A stretch of DNA of 64,000 nt from assembly GCF_003265705.1 (NCBI RefSeq), contig NW_020312902.1:11942093-12006092 (forward strand), in the 5' to 3' direction. This document shows positions 48,011-61,430 of the stretch, piece after piece. This DNA comes from Callorhinus ursinus. Lineage: Eukaryota; Chordata; Mammalia; Carnivora; Otariidae. The notes under the pieces were generated by a model, which saw only the letters and a program-made list of their open reading frames with translations, did no database searches and was not told where the DNA came from. Every line of letters begins with the position of its first letter. The stretch's first letter is position 1. The position numbers were made by a program, and so were the translations under genes.

Positions 48011-50084
48011 CTTGTATTTTTATTGTGCTGGGCATCTATTGAAATGATTAAATTATGGTACATCTAATCTAGATGCCATTAAAAAGAGTCTGATAGAGCT
48101 TCATGTGCCAAAAAGGCAGGATGTTCGACATCAACAGTTAAGTATAAAAAAAAATTCTGTAAAATGTAGGGCACAGTGTCCGCCCATTTGCATGAAAAAT
48201 GATATATTTTCTTGCATATTTCTGGCAGAATAAGAAATTGGTTATAATCGTTCCTGTAGGAAAGCTGTCTGGGACACTATAGGTCATAAGTAAAAAGAAT
48301 CACATTTTTCTTCATTTTTTCTTTGTCCCATTTAAAGTTTTGTCATTTGTATACTCTTCAATTAAAAACAAAAATAAAAGAAAAAGGAGAGCATGAGGGT
48401 GAGAATAGCTCCTGTCCCATAACTTGAAAGATTAAATGAGATTATATATGTTAACATTTTGCTTGGTAGTTAAAAAGTCCTCGAAAACACTGCCTATGAC
48501 GATATTAACGAAGGAAGTTTCCTTTGGCTTTCAGTAGAATTATAGAATGGATAAAAAATGAGTGACTGTGGAAGGATGGGGCATTAGAATTGTGAATAAT
48601 GTTATTTGTGTCACTTAGCTGCCTCGATTTTGGGGGAAGATAAACCACACTTTGTATGGTCTGATTTATGTGCATGGTTAATGTTGGTTTTTCCCTATGG
48701 TTTCCTAATCTAATGACCTGTAGTTATGTGAGGGCTTGCATTTTCATGTTATCAGGTTAGAAAGAGTTTAGAGAATGGGTCTCCAGGTGCTCCTGAGATT
48801 CCCCACCAAAATGAGATTTCCTGGCCCTATGCTTTCCTATGGGGAGCTATAATCCTATTATGTACTTGAGTAAAAATTTTCAGTTGAAGGGGGAAATCAC
48901 AGAAGAAGAATGTGTGCTTTAGATCTAACAGTGTACAAGTGAATTTTGGTCCTCCAGACTAGAATGTGAAAGAGTCCTGTTCCCTTCTGCCTTGGTTTTT
49001 TGCCATTAAACAACCATCAAGCGAAACCAGAATCATTATAACTAGTTTGAAAATGTTTAAATTATGCACTGGATAAAGTTAGATGTTTTTCTAGTGTTAA
49101 ATTAGGGCAGAAAAATTAGAGTCTTGAAGGGGCAATCCTTAGCTAGATGACTAACTTAGGCCGTTCTCATCTTGATCTTTGGTAGACATTATTTATTTAT
49201 GGATTTATTATAGAAGCCACCATGAGTCAATCTATAGCCCACTTAATTTCAGGAGACTGGTGCTGGAGAACCTTGTTTTATTTTCTTCGGCTGTACCTAG
49301 ACCAACGAGAGGCTACCTTTAATTGGTGATTTGTGGGAAAGCAATTAGACTACAGCTCATTAGTGTCTGAGCTGGCGACTCTGAGACCATCCGCTAGAAA
49401 TGAGCTGAGAAAGTTGCCCTGCATTGAAAACTTGCTCTTGGAGTACACAGTCTAACCTCATACCATGTAAAAAACAAAAACCTTTAACACTAGAGAAAAT
49501 ACTTTGTTTCTCTTAAATGTCTGTGCTGTGTAAAGTGTACTGCCTCAGTATATATGTAAGTGGTCATGACATTTGTTTCACCTTGAGGGGAAAATCTCTC
49601 TCCATCTTGGCCAGGTAGCACATTCTAAGAGCGTAAGGGGGCCTGTGAAAGAGTAAAAATTTGAAGTTTCTCTCCCTGGTGTCTTTGGTTCTTCTTTTAT
49701 TAATCTATAGTTGTTAGTTGGTTAATCGTATTTTCCGGTCAGCACATTTCATGGCAAATAGGAAACCCATTTAGTGTAAAATGATGTCAGTTACTGTTGG
49801 TAAAACAACCAAGACATTAGTAATCTTGGAACGAGAAAAAAGAATAATGGGTTTGGTTTTTCCTTCAGTTGCTTTGGGAAATAGATGCTATGGCAAGATA
49901 ACTATTAGCTTTTATTTTCTCAAGGTCCTAGAACTCTATTAATCTGATCTGTTTCCCAGATAATTCTATGTCTTTAAGTGTCAAGTAGAAATTGAAGCTC
50001 TAGTTCCTAAATATGCAGCTTCAGGCTTGCTTGGTCCAATGCTTCTTTCAGAATCATATTTTATGCTTTCATGCATGCATGCAT
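48011..50084. other. Repeat-poor unique DNA
   Basis: No transposon recognised over about 2 kb. The block 49180-49470 has TAAT/ATTA-rich, moderate-GC sequence of the kind seen in conserved non-coding elements; see findings. A CATGCATGCATGCATG run lies at about 50071-50087. Confidence 0.4.
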
Positions 50085-50395
50085 GTTTATCAACCAACAC
50101 TTATTGAATACTTACCATGTTCCAGGTGCTGGTTGAGAAGCTGGAGGTAAAACTATGAATGACAAATAATGCAAAATCTGATATGGAGGATCTTTGATTT
50201 AGGAAACAAGTAAATAGATGATTCTACCACAGTGTCTCAGTAGTAAATACAGAGTATTCCAGGAATATAGAGGAGGGGTACCTAATTTAGACTGTGATGG
50301 CGGGTGGGAGATAGGGGAAGCCTCCAGGGGAAATCGACATCTGAATTGAGTCTCAAAAGATAGGTGGATGTTGGCTAGGTAAAGGGTTGTTCAAA
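50085..50395 (-). repeat. L2 LINE 3' remnant, antisense
   Basis: 'caacacttattgaatacttaccatgttccaggtgctgg' is the reverse of the LINE-2 3' end, followed by 'ggggaagcctccaggggaaat...gaattgagtctcaaaagatagg', the reverse of the upstream L2 segment. Confidence 0.7.
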
Positions 50396-52760
50396 TTTAC
50401 TTTTTTTTTGTGGTTTAGAATTCTTAATATTGATAGGAATGTGGCGAAATCAAGATCCATTGAAAAAACTCAGGAAAAAAAAATCTAGGTAAAGAAAACA
50501 TTGAACTTAGAATATTTGGCAAAGGAGAATACGTAATGAGCTGGGTAGAAAGAGAAGGTGATGAAGGTGATACTTCTGAGTTGTAACTTCCTTTCAAGTA
50601 TAAGGATCAACATTTAATGATCTGGAGACTCATTGGGATGCTTTTTAAAAAATTACTTGTGTGTTTTCTTATTCATGCATTCAGACTTAGGAGGTCTGGA
50701 GGGAGGGCCAGTAATAGGAATTTGCAACAAGCCCCCCAGATAGGCACAGGGTTTTCCTCCCCTTAACTTTTGTTATTATGTCTATACCCAGCCTCTTCTT
50801 TAGCCTTCTACTAGCCCATCCATGAAAGATTGGCATTTTCAAAAAGAATTATTTTAAAATACTAAGTAACAATAGGAAGGACATAAAATAAGAGTCATAA
50901 TTAGTGAGGTTACACAGCACAAGGTCCTGCTGCTCTTGCAATTACAATCTAGGGTTCAGATTTAGAACAGCTTTCTAGGCCATTTTTGGATTTCTTTCCC
51001 TCCTAGCAAATTTCTCTGTGAGACAGCTCACAGCTTATTTCCTGCGCCTAAAAATTTATCAACTTCATTTTACCTGTAACTCACTTGAGTGCAAATGTCT
51101 ACTTTCACCTTTACACCCTACCTGGAGTCCGTCATTCCCACTCGGCTTTCCTACTAAGAGGAATACACTCATCCTTAGCTGATTTGAAAGGATACATTAA
51201 TATTTTAGATCTTCTGATGCTCTATTCACTCTAAGCAGTAAAGGGCCTTTGTGGAATCCTTACTAGACAGTGCCACAGCTTGGAGATAACATTTACCATG
51301 AAATGATAATGTCCATGACAAAGCATTTGCACATAGACCATCAAAGCATATACATACTGCTCAATTGATATTTCAAGAATGAAGAATTACAGTAATTGTG
51401 AGCCATTCCGAGACAAGTGTGTCACAGGATACTGATATCTAGGAAGACACATGTGATATCTTACTCATCTTCCAGCTGACATCAGAAAAAGTGATTTTTG
51501 TCAAGGCACTATTTCAAGAACTCATTGAAATAAGTAGTCATCATGCCCACCTGTCTCAAGTGGTTAGTTTAGTTCTTGTAATTTCATCAGAGATGATTGA
51601 TTAGGGATTATTGGATAATGGTAACTGGGCTACTCTCTTGGAGAAATCAGAACTGATTTCTCAGTGAAAGTGAAATTATGTTACAGCTAGTTTAAACATA
51701 GTCATTTGACAAACATTTTAAGAGTGCTTTGCCATGAGATTCAGGGATAGAAGAATAAAATACTGTTCACTAAGAGCTTGTAAGTGGACCAAATTCAGTA
51801 ACCACACTTGATTTAAAAAAAAAAAAATAAAGCTTGTGTTGCTACTGCTACATATAAACTAGTAGAACTTTAGACTAAGTCTCCAGCCCTGAATGAGGGA
51901 CCTTTCTTTAAAATGAGTAGGCCAGGGCAAGTAATTCAATCATAAGGTCTGAATTGGAAATGCAGTTGCTAAATACAAGTCCTGATTATGCTGAGAAGTG
52001 CCTAGCTGTCCAAGAAAATTTAGAGGTAAGGTCAGGGAGATTTATCATTGCAATTTGATTTCAAAATCTTCAAGACAACGCTTTTATTTTGGAAATTTTA
52101 AATCTCTGATACATACAGTGCAATGGGGAAGAGGCTACAACAGGGCCCTGCTCTGCCTTGTCTCTTTTATTTTTCCTTTTGACGCTCTCAGGCTGTATTC
52201 TAATGATGAGTCAGATGGGCTCATTCTCCTGAGAAGGCTGCTCAATTAGGAGGATACGATAACCTTTCAAAAAAGATGAAATGCTGATGAGCCAACATAA
52301 GAATTAACATTTTAAAATTGCTTCTACACCAGCTCACAACATTGGTAACAACAACAGTAATTACCATTGTTATTTCAGGAAGCTGTTACTTTCAGGAGTG
52401 GGTGTGGAAAGTCAAACAGGAGAATAAACTTCCTCTGTTTGATTGACATTTTGGAGGCAATTCTTTTTTACCCTAATCATCAACCTAGATTTATAGAAAC
52501 CGTTTCTTCTGAACAATACACAAGGCCTAAGAATATATGAATTTCCTTAAAATAAAATGAAATTAAGGGAAAAAACCTAATCCAAAGTCCTTTGCTACTG
52601 CCGAGTTATTCTCTCTGGCTCTATAGACACTTGGAAAATATATTTACAAGATATTTGAAAAAGCTAAATAAAAATATATTGTGCATCATGTTTTTGGTAC
52701 AAAATTAATGTATTTTCAAATAATTCAGCATCACTTACTGAGGATATTTTTGTGTAGGCA
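50396..52760. other. Unassigned, repeat-poor stretch
   Basis: Possible weak antisense L2 trace near 51710-51790. No gene recognised; an 83-codon plus frame at 51998-52249 has no motif or splice context that I can support. Confidence 0.35.
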
Positions 52761-52774
52761 CTGAAAATGATAGG

Positions 52775-52945
52775 TTTTGTGTGTGTGTGTGTTTTTTTTG
52801 GACCGGGGGTTGCAGAGAGAGAATCTTAAGCAGGCTCCACACCCAGCATAGAGCTGGACATGGGGCTTGATCTCACAACCCTGAGATCATGACCTGAGCT
52901 GAAATTAATAGTCAGATTCTTAACTGCCTGAGCCACCCAGGTGCC
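52775..52945 (-). repeat. Can-SINE, older subtype
   Basis: Antisense older-type copy with a shortened T/GT-rich tail, body AGGCTCCACACCCAGCATAG and head GAGCCACCCAGGTGCC. The flanking duplication is CTGAAAATGATAGG at 52761-52774 and CTGAAAATGGTGATAGG at 52946-52962, a three-base length difference. Confidence 0.93.
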
Positions 52946-53289
52946 CTGAAAATGGTGATAGGCTTAAGGGCTATAAGGCAGATAAGATCCCTACCCTCTT
53001 GAAACTTGCCTTCCTTTGTCCTCTGACCTCTTCACTCCTCCCGCTTTGGTATTCCCTAGTCAGTTACCTCAGTATTAGGGCACTAATGTCAAGTATAAAC
53101 TGTTGACTCACAAATTATCTTTTGTGTGGGCCTGTTTCTTAAACTTCAGGTATGTATCTCCTTGATGACATCTTCACTGGGCTGATGATTTGGTACTTTA
53201 AATGAGCTGTTAAAACAGAACTTTTTTTCCTCGTCCCATCCATGTCTCTCCCGGTCTATTCTTCTCCATTTCTCCATCCGCAGAATACT

Positions 53290-53990
53290 AACTTCATTCT
53301 AGTTGATCTGGCTAAAAATCTTCCAGTCCTCTGTAATCCTTCTCCCTCCTTATTGCCCTCATTCTGTCTCACTGTACTTCCCTGAATCCAATCTAGAATA
53401 TATTCTGTTAATGGCAAACCTGAAATACATTTCCAGTTCCGTGGCTTCTAAATATTATCTCTACTTTTGGGCTACATTAAGCCATCAAGTTTTCTTATCT
53501 GGAATACTGGACTTACTCCCAATTGGTCTCACCTTCCAATGTTGACCCTTAGAGTCTGTTTTCCATAGAGCAGCCAACAAGGACATTTAAACAACATTTA
53601 GAATTTGATATAATTGTGGCCAAAACCCTCTTGTGATTTTCCGTCTTATTCTAGGTAACACAGACCCAGTAATGACCTCATACATGGCTTGCTTTCACCC
53701 TTCCACCCCAAACTGTCATAGCGTCTGCTACTTCTGTGTCCACATCCAACTCCAAGCACATCTCCCCCAGATTTTGCAATTGGTCTTCTCTTTGTTTGGT
53801 ACGTTCTTCCCCACAAATACCTGCATGATTTGTCTTTCACTTTATTTAACTGTTGAAATTTTACTTCCTCTGAGTGACCTTCCCTGACCAAGCCATCTGG
53901 ACTAACACATTCATTCTCTCTGACTTTAAATTTTTCTTAGTATTTCTCATCCTTGCAATCAACTGTAATTATAGTTGATGTTCCATTATT
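53290..53990 (+). repeat. L2 LINE fragment
   Basis: Plus-strand LINE-2 order: 'actcccaattggtctcaccttcca', 'ccatagagcagcc', 'aaaccctcttgtgattttc', 'ttctttgtttggtacgttcttcccca', 'cctctgagtgaccttccctgaccaagcc'. Plus-strand frames of about 80 codons here are remnants of L2, not genes. It may be the same element as the tail at 55236-55365. Confidence 0.75.
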
Positions 53991-54252
53991 CACAGCTTAC
54001 ATATTTGTGAATTCTCCTACTTGATAAAATGGATTTATAATCCCCAAATCAATACTTGCAGCATTTTCATGGCCATTCACAGACATGTGCAAAGTGGTGA
54101 AAAATTGGAGTGTGTGATGCATGCATGTCCAGCTGAGGTCAGACAACGGATCCTCTGCTTTCTTACTTCTGCTCTCAAACTGCAAACAACTGTCCCTGTA
54201 GTCTGTTAATGCCAGATTTCTCTCTCTCTGTCTCTCTCTCTCTTTTTTTTTT

Positions 54253-54904
<652 letters not shown>

Positions 54905-55235
54905 TTAAAACAGCTTAAGTGGTTCTAGTGTTCCTTAAAGAGAAAATACCTGTATTAGATAAGCTTTGTTTAGGCATGAGTTAGCGTTGCTGGCCCTGAG
55001 TTCAGTGTTAATGAATGAATAATATATATTAAATAAGGTGTTTCTAAACAGAAACACACTAAAGCAAGGTTATGTATTGATTGCTTGATGAAAATGTTGT
55101 GATCAGAAGCTTGCAGGTACCTAACCTCTTTTCCCTTAGGAGCAGTGGTTCAGTATTCATTAATTCAGAGTTTGTGGTGAATTTATAGACTGTAACTACT
55201 GCTTAATAATGAGAATTGCATTTTGTTGTTTTATT

Positions 55236-55365
55236 TCACTGTCCACCAGCCCTTGCCCCCATGATATAAACTTATAAGCAAGGACTTTGTGTCTACTTCC
55301 ACATGTCCAGTGCTTAGAATAGTGCCTGACACATAATAGGTGCTCAATAAATATTTAATGAGGTA
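55236..55365 (+). repeat. L2 LINE 3' end
   Basis: 'gtgcttagaatagtgcctgacacataataggtgctcaataaatatttaatga' is the canonical LINE-2 3' end. In position and strand it could be the continuation of the L2 at 53290-53990, separated by the RPL12 retrocopy and other DNA. Confidence 0.85.
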
Positions 55366-55738
55366 ATCAAAGAGAATTCTATTGTGAGAGACATACAATG
55401 TTAGTAAGGTGAGAAATGCAATAAGCTAGGGTAAAAACCTAACAGACATTGTGATACAGTGTCTGAAGGCAGTAAGAAGGGCAGTAAGGTCGAGCTATCA
55501 TTAGGCATGCAGGTGTCATTTGATCTGAGACCTACCAGGGGAAGACTAAGTCAGCCTTGAGAAGCAATGAGGAAAGAGTATGCTGGGCGGAGAGACTGTG
55601 AAGTGAAGATACACAGTGAGAGTGATGATTGCAGACACTGAACAACAAAAGGAGGACAGTGTGAGCAAGGGGCAGAATGGCAAAGATAAACTGGAAGAGG
55701 TAGACCGATGCTAGATCAGGAAGACATTTTGTATTTTA

Positions 55739-55935
55739 TTTTTGTATTTTTTTTTAATTGTATTTATTTATTTGACAGAGAGAGCGTGCACAAGCAGGGG
55801 GAGAGGCAGAGGGAGAGGAAGAAGCAGGCTCCCCGCTGAGCAGGGAGCCCGATGCGGGGCTCGATCCCAGGACCCCGGGGGATTGTGACCTGAGCCCAAG
55901 GCAGACACTTACTGGCTGAGCCACCCAGGCGCCCT
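55739..55935 (-). repeat. Can-SINE
   Basis: Antisense copy with head GAGCCACCCAGGCGCCC. Exact duplications GACATTTTGTATTTTA lie at 55723-55738 and 55936-55951. Confidence 0.97.
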
Positions 55936-55951
55936 GACATTTTGTATTTTA

Positions 55952-56765
55952 GATATTCTAGGAAAACAAGCAATGCACGGAAATATTTTAAGCAAAGTGA
56001 ATCGATAAATTCGATAGATTTGATTTACACCCCAAAGAAAAGAAAGATAAGGGAGGAACTGATTAGTCCACGAAGAGGCCCAGTTTTTAATTACCATACA
56101 TTCTGTAATTGCTAAGTAAATACACAGGGATGGTGTCTTACCTAATTCAAGTACCTGTACAGGTGGCTGCAGGGCTGCTGCTGTTTTGATTTCTTACAAA
56201 TGGACTCAAGGAAACCATATGGGAATTTCCGGTGGATAGCATGTGGCTTCAACTACAGAATATTCTCTGTTTGGAAAGGCCCTCTTCAAACACTTGTGGT
56301 GATTTTGGAGAAGCTATGAAGAGACAAACTGGGGAGGAAGGGAATATTTTGTGGTCACAGTGATCTGTCAAATGAACCCTGCTGATCTGGACATGACGGA
56401 GCTTCAAATCTTGTAACCAAACTGGATTAGGGATGATATATAAAAGTCTGGTCCAGGGCTCAGCCCTTACAGTGTTCTGAGTAATAGTGATTATTGTAAA
56501 TTCTCATAATGAGTTTTGTAGTGAACTAGTTGAGAAGTGTGTATGTAAGAAAAAAAAAATGCCTGCGTAATAGATTTCTCCAGATGTCCATGTTTAAAAA
56601 ATGTTATTTAAGAATAAATGAGTTTGAATTTTCATTATGTTAGCTGGTTGTTGTTAATGTTGACATAATTTCCAGGCCAGAGAATCTCTGTGATCACAGT
56701 GCTCATTTCATTGCTGCTAGAAAAGTCACTGGCATTAGGAATGTTCCATAAGTTTAACTTACACA
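55952..56765. other. Unassigned stretch
   Basis: No gene or repeat family recognised. Confidence 0.35.
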
Positions 56766-56776
56766 AAGAACTCTTA

Positions 56777-57011
56777 TTATTTTCTTGTTGTCATTGTTTT
56801 TTAAAGATTCATTTATTTATTTGAGAGAGAGCGAGAGAGCGAGAGAGAGTGTGTGTGAGTGGGAAGAGGGGCAGAGGGAGACAATCTTCAAGTAGACTGC
56901 CCACTCAGCATGGAGCCCGAGGTGGGGCTTGATCCCACAACCCCATGAGATCATGACTGGAGCTGAAACCAAGAGCTGGATGCTCAACCAACTGAGCCAC
57001 CCAGGTGCCCC
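56777..57011 (-). repeat. Can-SINE
   Basis: Antisense copy with an expanded (GAGA/GTGT)n tract, body GCATGGAGCCCGAGGTGGGG and head GAGCCACCCAGGTGCCCC. The duplication AAGAACTCTTA lies at 56766-56776 and 57012-57022. Confidence 0.95.
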
Positions 57012-57214
57012 AAGAACTCTTACTTTTAGTGGCCACTCCTATTACTATGTAAAAATGCTGGTGCAGAATCTGGACTCAGAGTACTATCATCAACTATTCA
57101 TGTCTACATAGTTATCCCCTCCTAATCTTAATATGCCACAATTTGGTCATGTCTTAAACAATCCTGGAAAAATAACCTCTGCTGAATCGACATGATGTAC
57201 TGAAATGAGCATAG

Positions 57215-57415
57215 AATTAATAGCAGTCAGAACTGATTTCAAATCCTTGTTACATCATTTCTAACAGCATGTGCTTCAAAAAGTATATCAACATCACTAC
57301 TTGTCTCTATACAAGGAGGGTAATGATATCTATATTCCATGGAGACCAAATAAAATAATGGATATAAGTGCATAGCATATGGTCAGAACTTGGTAAACAT
57401 TAGCTCTCTTTAAAT
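57215..57415 (+). repeat. MIR SINE remnant
   Basis: Diverged MIR: 'tgatttcaaatccttgttacatcattt', 'gtaatgatatc', then 'gtgcatagcatatggtcagaacttggtaaacatt' at the 3' end. Confidence 0.6.
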
Positions 57416-57757
57416 TCCCATTTCCTACTATCTGGGGAAGACCATTTGTTTCAAATGCACAACTGCCATTTTTAGCATACTCCTTTTATGGGCCATTCTT
57501 AGAATTGAAGACTTCTATTATTTTCCTTCATGTGTTAACATTCTATCCCTCTCTAGCTCTCCTCATTCATTATATATAATGTCCGTTTCTTACTGTGCAC
57601 CACACCTCTCATTAGTGTTGAAGCCAGGAGACCTTTGTCTTCAGGGACTGCCCTTCACTTTATATCAGTTCAGATCCCCTTCACATACCTATAAAGAGCT
57701 CTCCTATGAGGGAACTCAATTTTTAGCAAAAATAGGAATCTGATAAATATAAAATAT
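57416..57757. other. Unassigned stretch
   Basis: No gene or repeat family recognised. Confidence 0.35.
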
Positions 57758-57774
57758 CAGGAAATTAATCTTTT

Positions 57775-57958
57775 TTTTTTAGATTTTATTTATTTATTTG
57801 ACACAGAGAGAGAGACACAGCGAGAGAGGGAGAACACAAGCAGGGGCAGAGGGAGAGGGAAAAGCAGGCTTCCTGCAGAGCAGGGAGCCCGATGCGGGGC
57901 TCGATCCCAGGACCTGAGCTGAAGGCAGACGCTTAACAAGTGAGCCACCCAGGTGCCC
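57775..57958 (-). repeat. Can-SINE with internal deletion
   Basis: Antisense copy missing about 15 bases between CCCAGGACC and CTGAGCTGAAGG relative to the others. The duplication CAGGAAATTAATCTTTT / CAGGAAGTTAATCTTTT lies at 57758-57774 and 57959-57975, with one mismatch. Confidence 0.95.
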
Positions 57959-58129
57959 CAGGAAGTTAATCTTTTGTCTCTCCCAGAGAGATATGTAAAG
58001 TTTAAAATGGGTTTTCTGTGAGAGAAAATTTGTTAAAACAAAGAAATTTAAGTATTTTATGTGTTAGGAAAGAAATCATATGTACTATAAATCAGGGTAG
58101 ATCATGGGTGATTTCATATTCCATCTCTC

Positions 58130-58400
58130 CACATGTTTTTATTGAATACTGCTGTGTATGAGATATAGACTAAGCCCTAGTTTCTAGAAAGGAGACTGTG
58201 ACTTTGTAATCACTAAGGGATAGAAAATAGGCAAGAATTTGATTTTGTTCAGTGTTTGGCCAGTGGTTATCACAGAACTTAAATGGAAAATATTACATAA
58301 GTAATAAGACCTGGAAGATAACCTGTATCTGTGAAGTGATGAGAGAAGGCTTCATGGGGGAAAGTGCATTTGAAATTTGCCTTAATGAATAGAAACTTCT
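58130..58400 (-). repeat. L2 LINE remnant, antisense
   Basis: 'tttttattgaatactgctgtgtatgagatatagactaagccct' and, further right, 'gagagaaggcttcatgggggaaagtgcatttg' match the reverse of the LINE-2 3' region in the right order. Confidence 0.65.
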
Positions 58401-59630
58401 AAGTTGATACAGATTAAATTAGAAGGGAGAGAACTTTATGTATAGCAGTAACTTATGAAAATGAACCAAATATGTTTAGGAAACGAAAAACAGTTCAGTG
58501 TGGCTGAGTTTAGAGTTTGTGTGTGTATGGGACAGACTCGGGCCAGATTACAGAGGGTTTTGAATGTATGCATTGGTGTTGATTGATTAAAAGAATAATA
58601 AAAAACCGCTAATTTGAAGAAAGAAAACTATTAATAGAACAGTGTTTTAAAAAATCTAGCATTTATATATAAGTTGCCCTGGAGATGGGAAAGAATAGAC
58701 TGGGAACATGTCTTCAAGGGCTAGTATTAGGGAGATAAGACAGGAGCATGTAGGACCTGAGTTAAGATAGCAAGGGTTGGAATGTAAAGGGCATAATAAA
58801 TGTGAGTTATATTGTAAAGGGAGACTTTATAAGGGTTTGTGAATTATTCTTACTAGCAAATATATTTTGGATCTATACTTGCATGTTGAAGTAAATCCAA
58901 GAGTGAATGTATGGGGACATTCCGCTTGGATGTGGGACAACCACATGGGAAATGCATTACTGATACCAGATGAAAACCACCACCAACAAAACTTGTTGAC
59001 ATTTAATATTTTCAATGTGGTTGAATTGTGAGAAAAAAAGTTGCTTCCCATATCTGAAATAGTACATTAAATTTATGTTACAGAGAAGGAGTGAAAAAAG
59101 CCATCAGTCATCCAAGTAAAATATGCACGTCAAGAGTGTGCATTAGGTGCCATTTTATCGCATCTTCTCTACATGTTTTTAGGTCAAGTGAAATGATTTA
59201 TTAGCTTGTGCTAAATTGCCAATTCTCAGATAATGTATACCACCAACTAGATCATTTGAAAGGATTTATCTCCTGTAGAACACTACATACAAAATCGCAT
59301 TGTTTTTCTTCTGTGACTCTGCTTGCAGAGGAGACACTAAATACACAAAACTATCAATTTTCTTGTTTCACAAATACTTCCAAAGCTCTTAACTTGACCT
59401 TCTCCAACCAAGGGCAACCATTTTACATTTGTCAGTGATCACAAGCAGTTGCAGAACATTTTACTGAGGCTGACTCTTCCTTTTCTCTTGCCTTTTTTGT
59501 ATGATCAGGACTTAAATTTGGACTGAAGTTAGAAAGGAGAATATGAAAAACTGAGTTTCAGTTATCTAGACTTATTTGTAGATTTCTGCCGGATTCTGAA
59601 CTTCATTGAATCTTCAACTCTACCAACATA
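58401..59630. other. Unassigned stretch
   Basis: No gene recognised. Frames of about 75 codons on both strands (58827-59051, 59208-59438) have no motif. Confidence 0.35.
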
Positions 59631-61430
59631 GTGTATCTTTTTATTTATTTTGATCATCTTTGATTTCTTTTATCAGCATTTTGTAGTTTTCAGCACATAG
59701 ATCCTATACATGTTTTCTTACATTTATAACAGAACATTTTGAAATTATTTTAAATGAGATTATTTACTAAATATCAGTATATAATCATACATTAATAGTA
59801 TATAGAGATGTGATTAATTGTGTTGACCTTGCATCTTGTGACCTTGCTAAACTCAGATTAGTTCTAGAAGTTTCTTTTTGGTAGATTTGTTGACATTTTC
59901 TAGGTAGACAACATCATCTGTAAATAAGGACACCTATTTTTTCCTATTTGTATTCCTTTTCTTTCTTTCTCTTGACTTAATGTTACGCTGGGACTTCTCA
60001 CAGAAAGTTGATTAGTAATAGTAAGAATGGAAAACCTTGCCTCGATACTGATAATAGGAGAAAAATGTTAAGTCTTTTATAACCAAGGATGATGCTAGCT
60101 CTAGGTTTTGTTTTTGCATAGATGATCATTTTTTTTAGGAATTACAGTTTGTTGAAAATTTTTATTACAGATGTTGAATTGTCAAAAGCTTTTTTTATCA
60201 TGGGCTGATGTGATTATATAGTTTTTCTCCTTTTAGACTATTAATGTGGTAGATTCCATTGATTTTTTTTTTAAAGTTAAATTCAACTAGCCAACATATA
60301 GTACATCATTTGTTTCAATTGTAGAGTGCAATAATTCATCAGTTGCATATAACACCTAGTGCTCATCACTTCAAGTGCACTCCTTAATGCCCATCACCCA
60401 ATTATCCATCCCTCCACCCACGTCCCCTCCAGCAACCCTTAGTTTGTTTCCTATAGTTAAGAGTCTCTCATGGTTTGTCTCCCTCTCTGATTTCTTTCCA
60501 TTTCATTTTCCCTCCCTTCCCCTATCATCCTCTATGCTGTTTCTTATATTCCACAGATGAGTGAAACCATATGATAATTGTCTTTCTCTGGTTGACGTAT
60601 TTTGCTCAGCATAATACCCTCCAGTTCCATCCATGTTGATGTAAATGGTAAGTATTCATCCTTTCTGATGACTGAGTAATAGTCCATTAGATTACACTGA
60701 TTTTTGAATGTTGAATCAGTCTTGCTTTCTTGGATTAAACTCTACTTGATTGTCATGTACTATTTTTATATGTTGCTAAATTTGATTCACTTCTATTAGG
60801 TTGAGGACTTTTGCATCTTTTCAAAAGATACATTCTCCTGTAGCCTTATTTTATTGCACCCTTTTGTCTGGTTTTAATATCATTAATTTTGGCCTCATTT
60901 TATGAGTAGGTAGCATTCCCTTGCTTAAGACTGGTTGGAAAAGTTCATGTAGAACTGATATTTCTTATTTAGCAATTGGTAGAATTCACCAGTGAAACTG
61001 GGCCTAAGGATTCCTATTTTAGAAGGATTTTAACATCATTTCAATATATTTAACAATTACAGGACAATTCAGGTTATCTAGGGTCTCTTGAGTGATTTTG
61101 GACAATTTGTGGCTTTCAAGGTATTGGACTACTTAATCTAAATCGTCAAATGTACAGAGTTATTTTAGTATTCTTTCATTATGGTTTTAGTATTTTTTAG
61201 GCTCTGTAGTAGTAGTCTGCTTTCAATTCTAATATGAATAATTTGTATTTTTTCTTTGGTTAGTCTTGCTTGAGATTTATCAATTTTACCGGTCTTTTCA
61301 AGAATCTATTTTTCATTTTTGAATTTCATTAGTTTCTACACTTCATTGTTTTATTCTCTTTGCTTTGGATTCATTTTGCTCTACTTTTTTTCTTATTTTT
61401 TTAAGATAAAATCTGAGATATTGCTTTGAT
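59631..61430 (-). mobile_element. Old L1 ORF2 fragment, host of a nested L1
   Basis: Antisense ORF2 DNA of an old L1, recognisable by 'tttatcagcattttgtagttttcag', 'gatatttcttatttagcaattggtagaattcaccagtgaaactgggcc' and 'gaatttcattagttt'. The reading frames are destroyed. It is interrupted by a younger L1 3' end at 60268-60688. Confidence 0.8.
60268..60688 (-). mobile_element. L1 3' end nested in older L1
   Basis: A 5'-truncated antisense L1 of about 420 bases: A tail read as T, 3'UTR ('catataacacctagtgctcatcac', 'cagcaacccttagtttgtttcc') and the ORF2 terminus. Duplications AGATTCCATTGATTTTT (60251-60267) and AGATTACACTGATTTTT (60689-60705) differ at two bases, so it is older than the L1 at 3153. 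Confidence 0.92.

Noticed and set aside
53303..53887. Two plus frames of 80 and 84 codons
   Set aside because: They follow LINE-2 sequence order and are repeat remnants.
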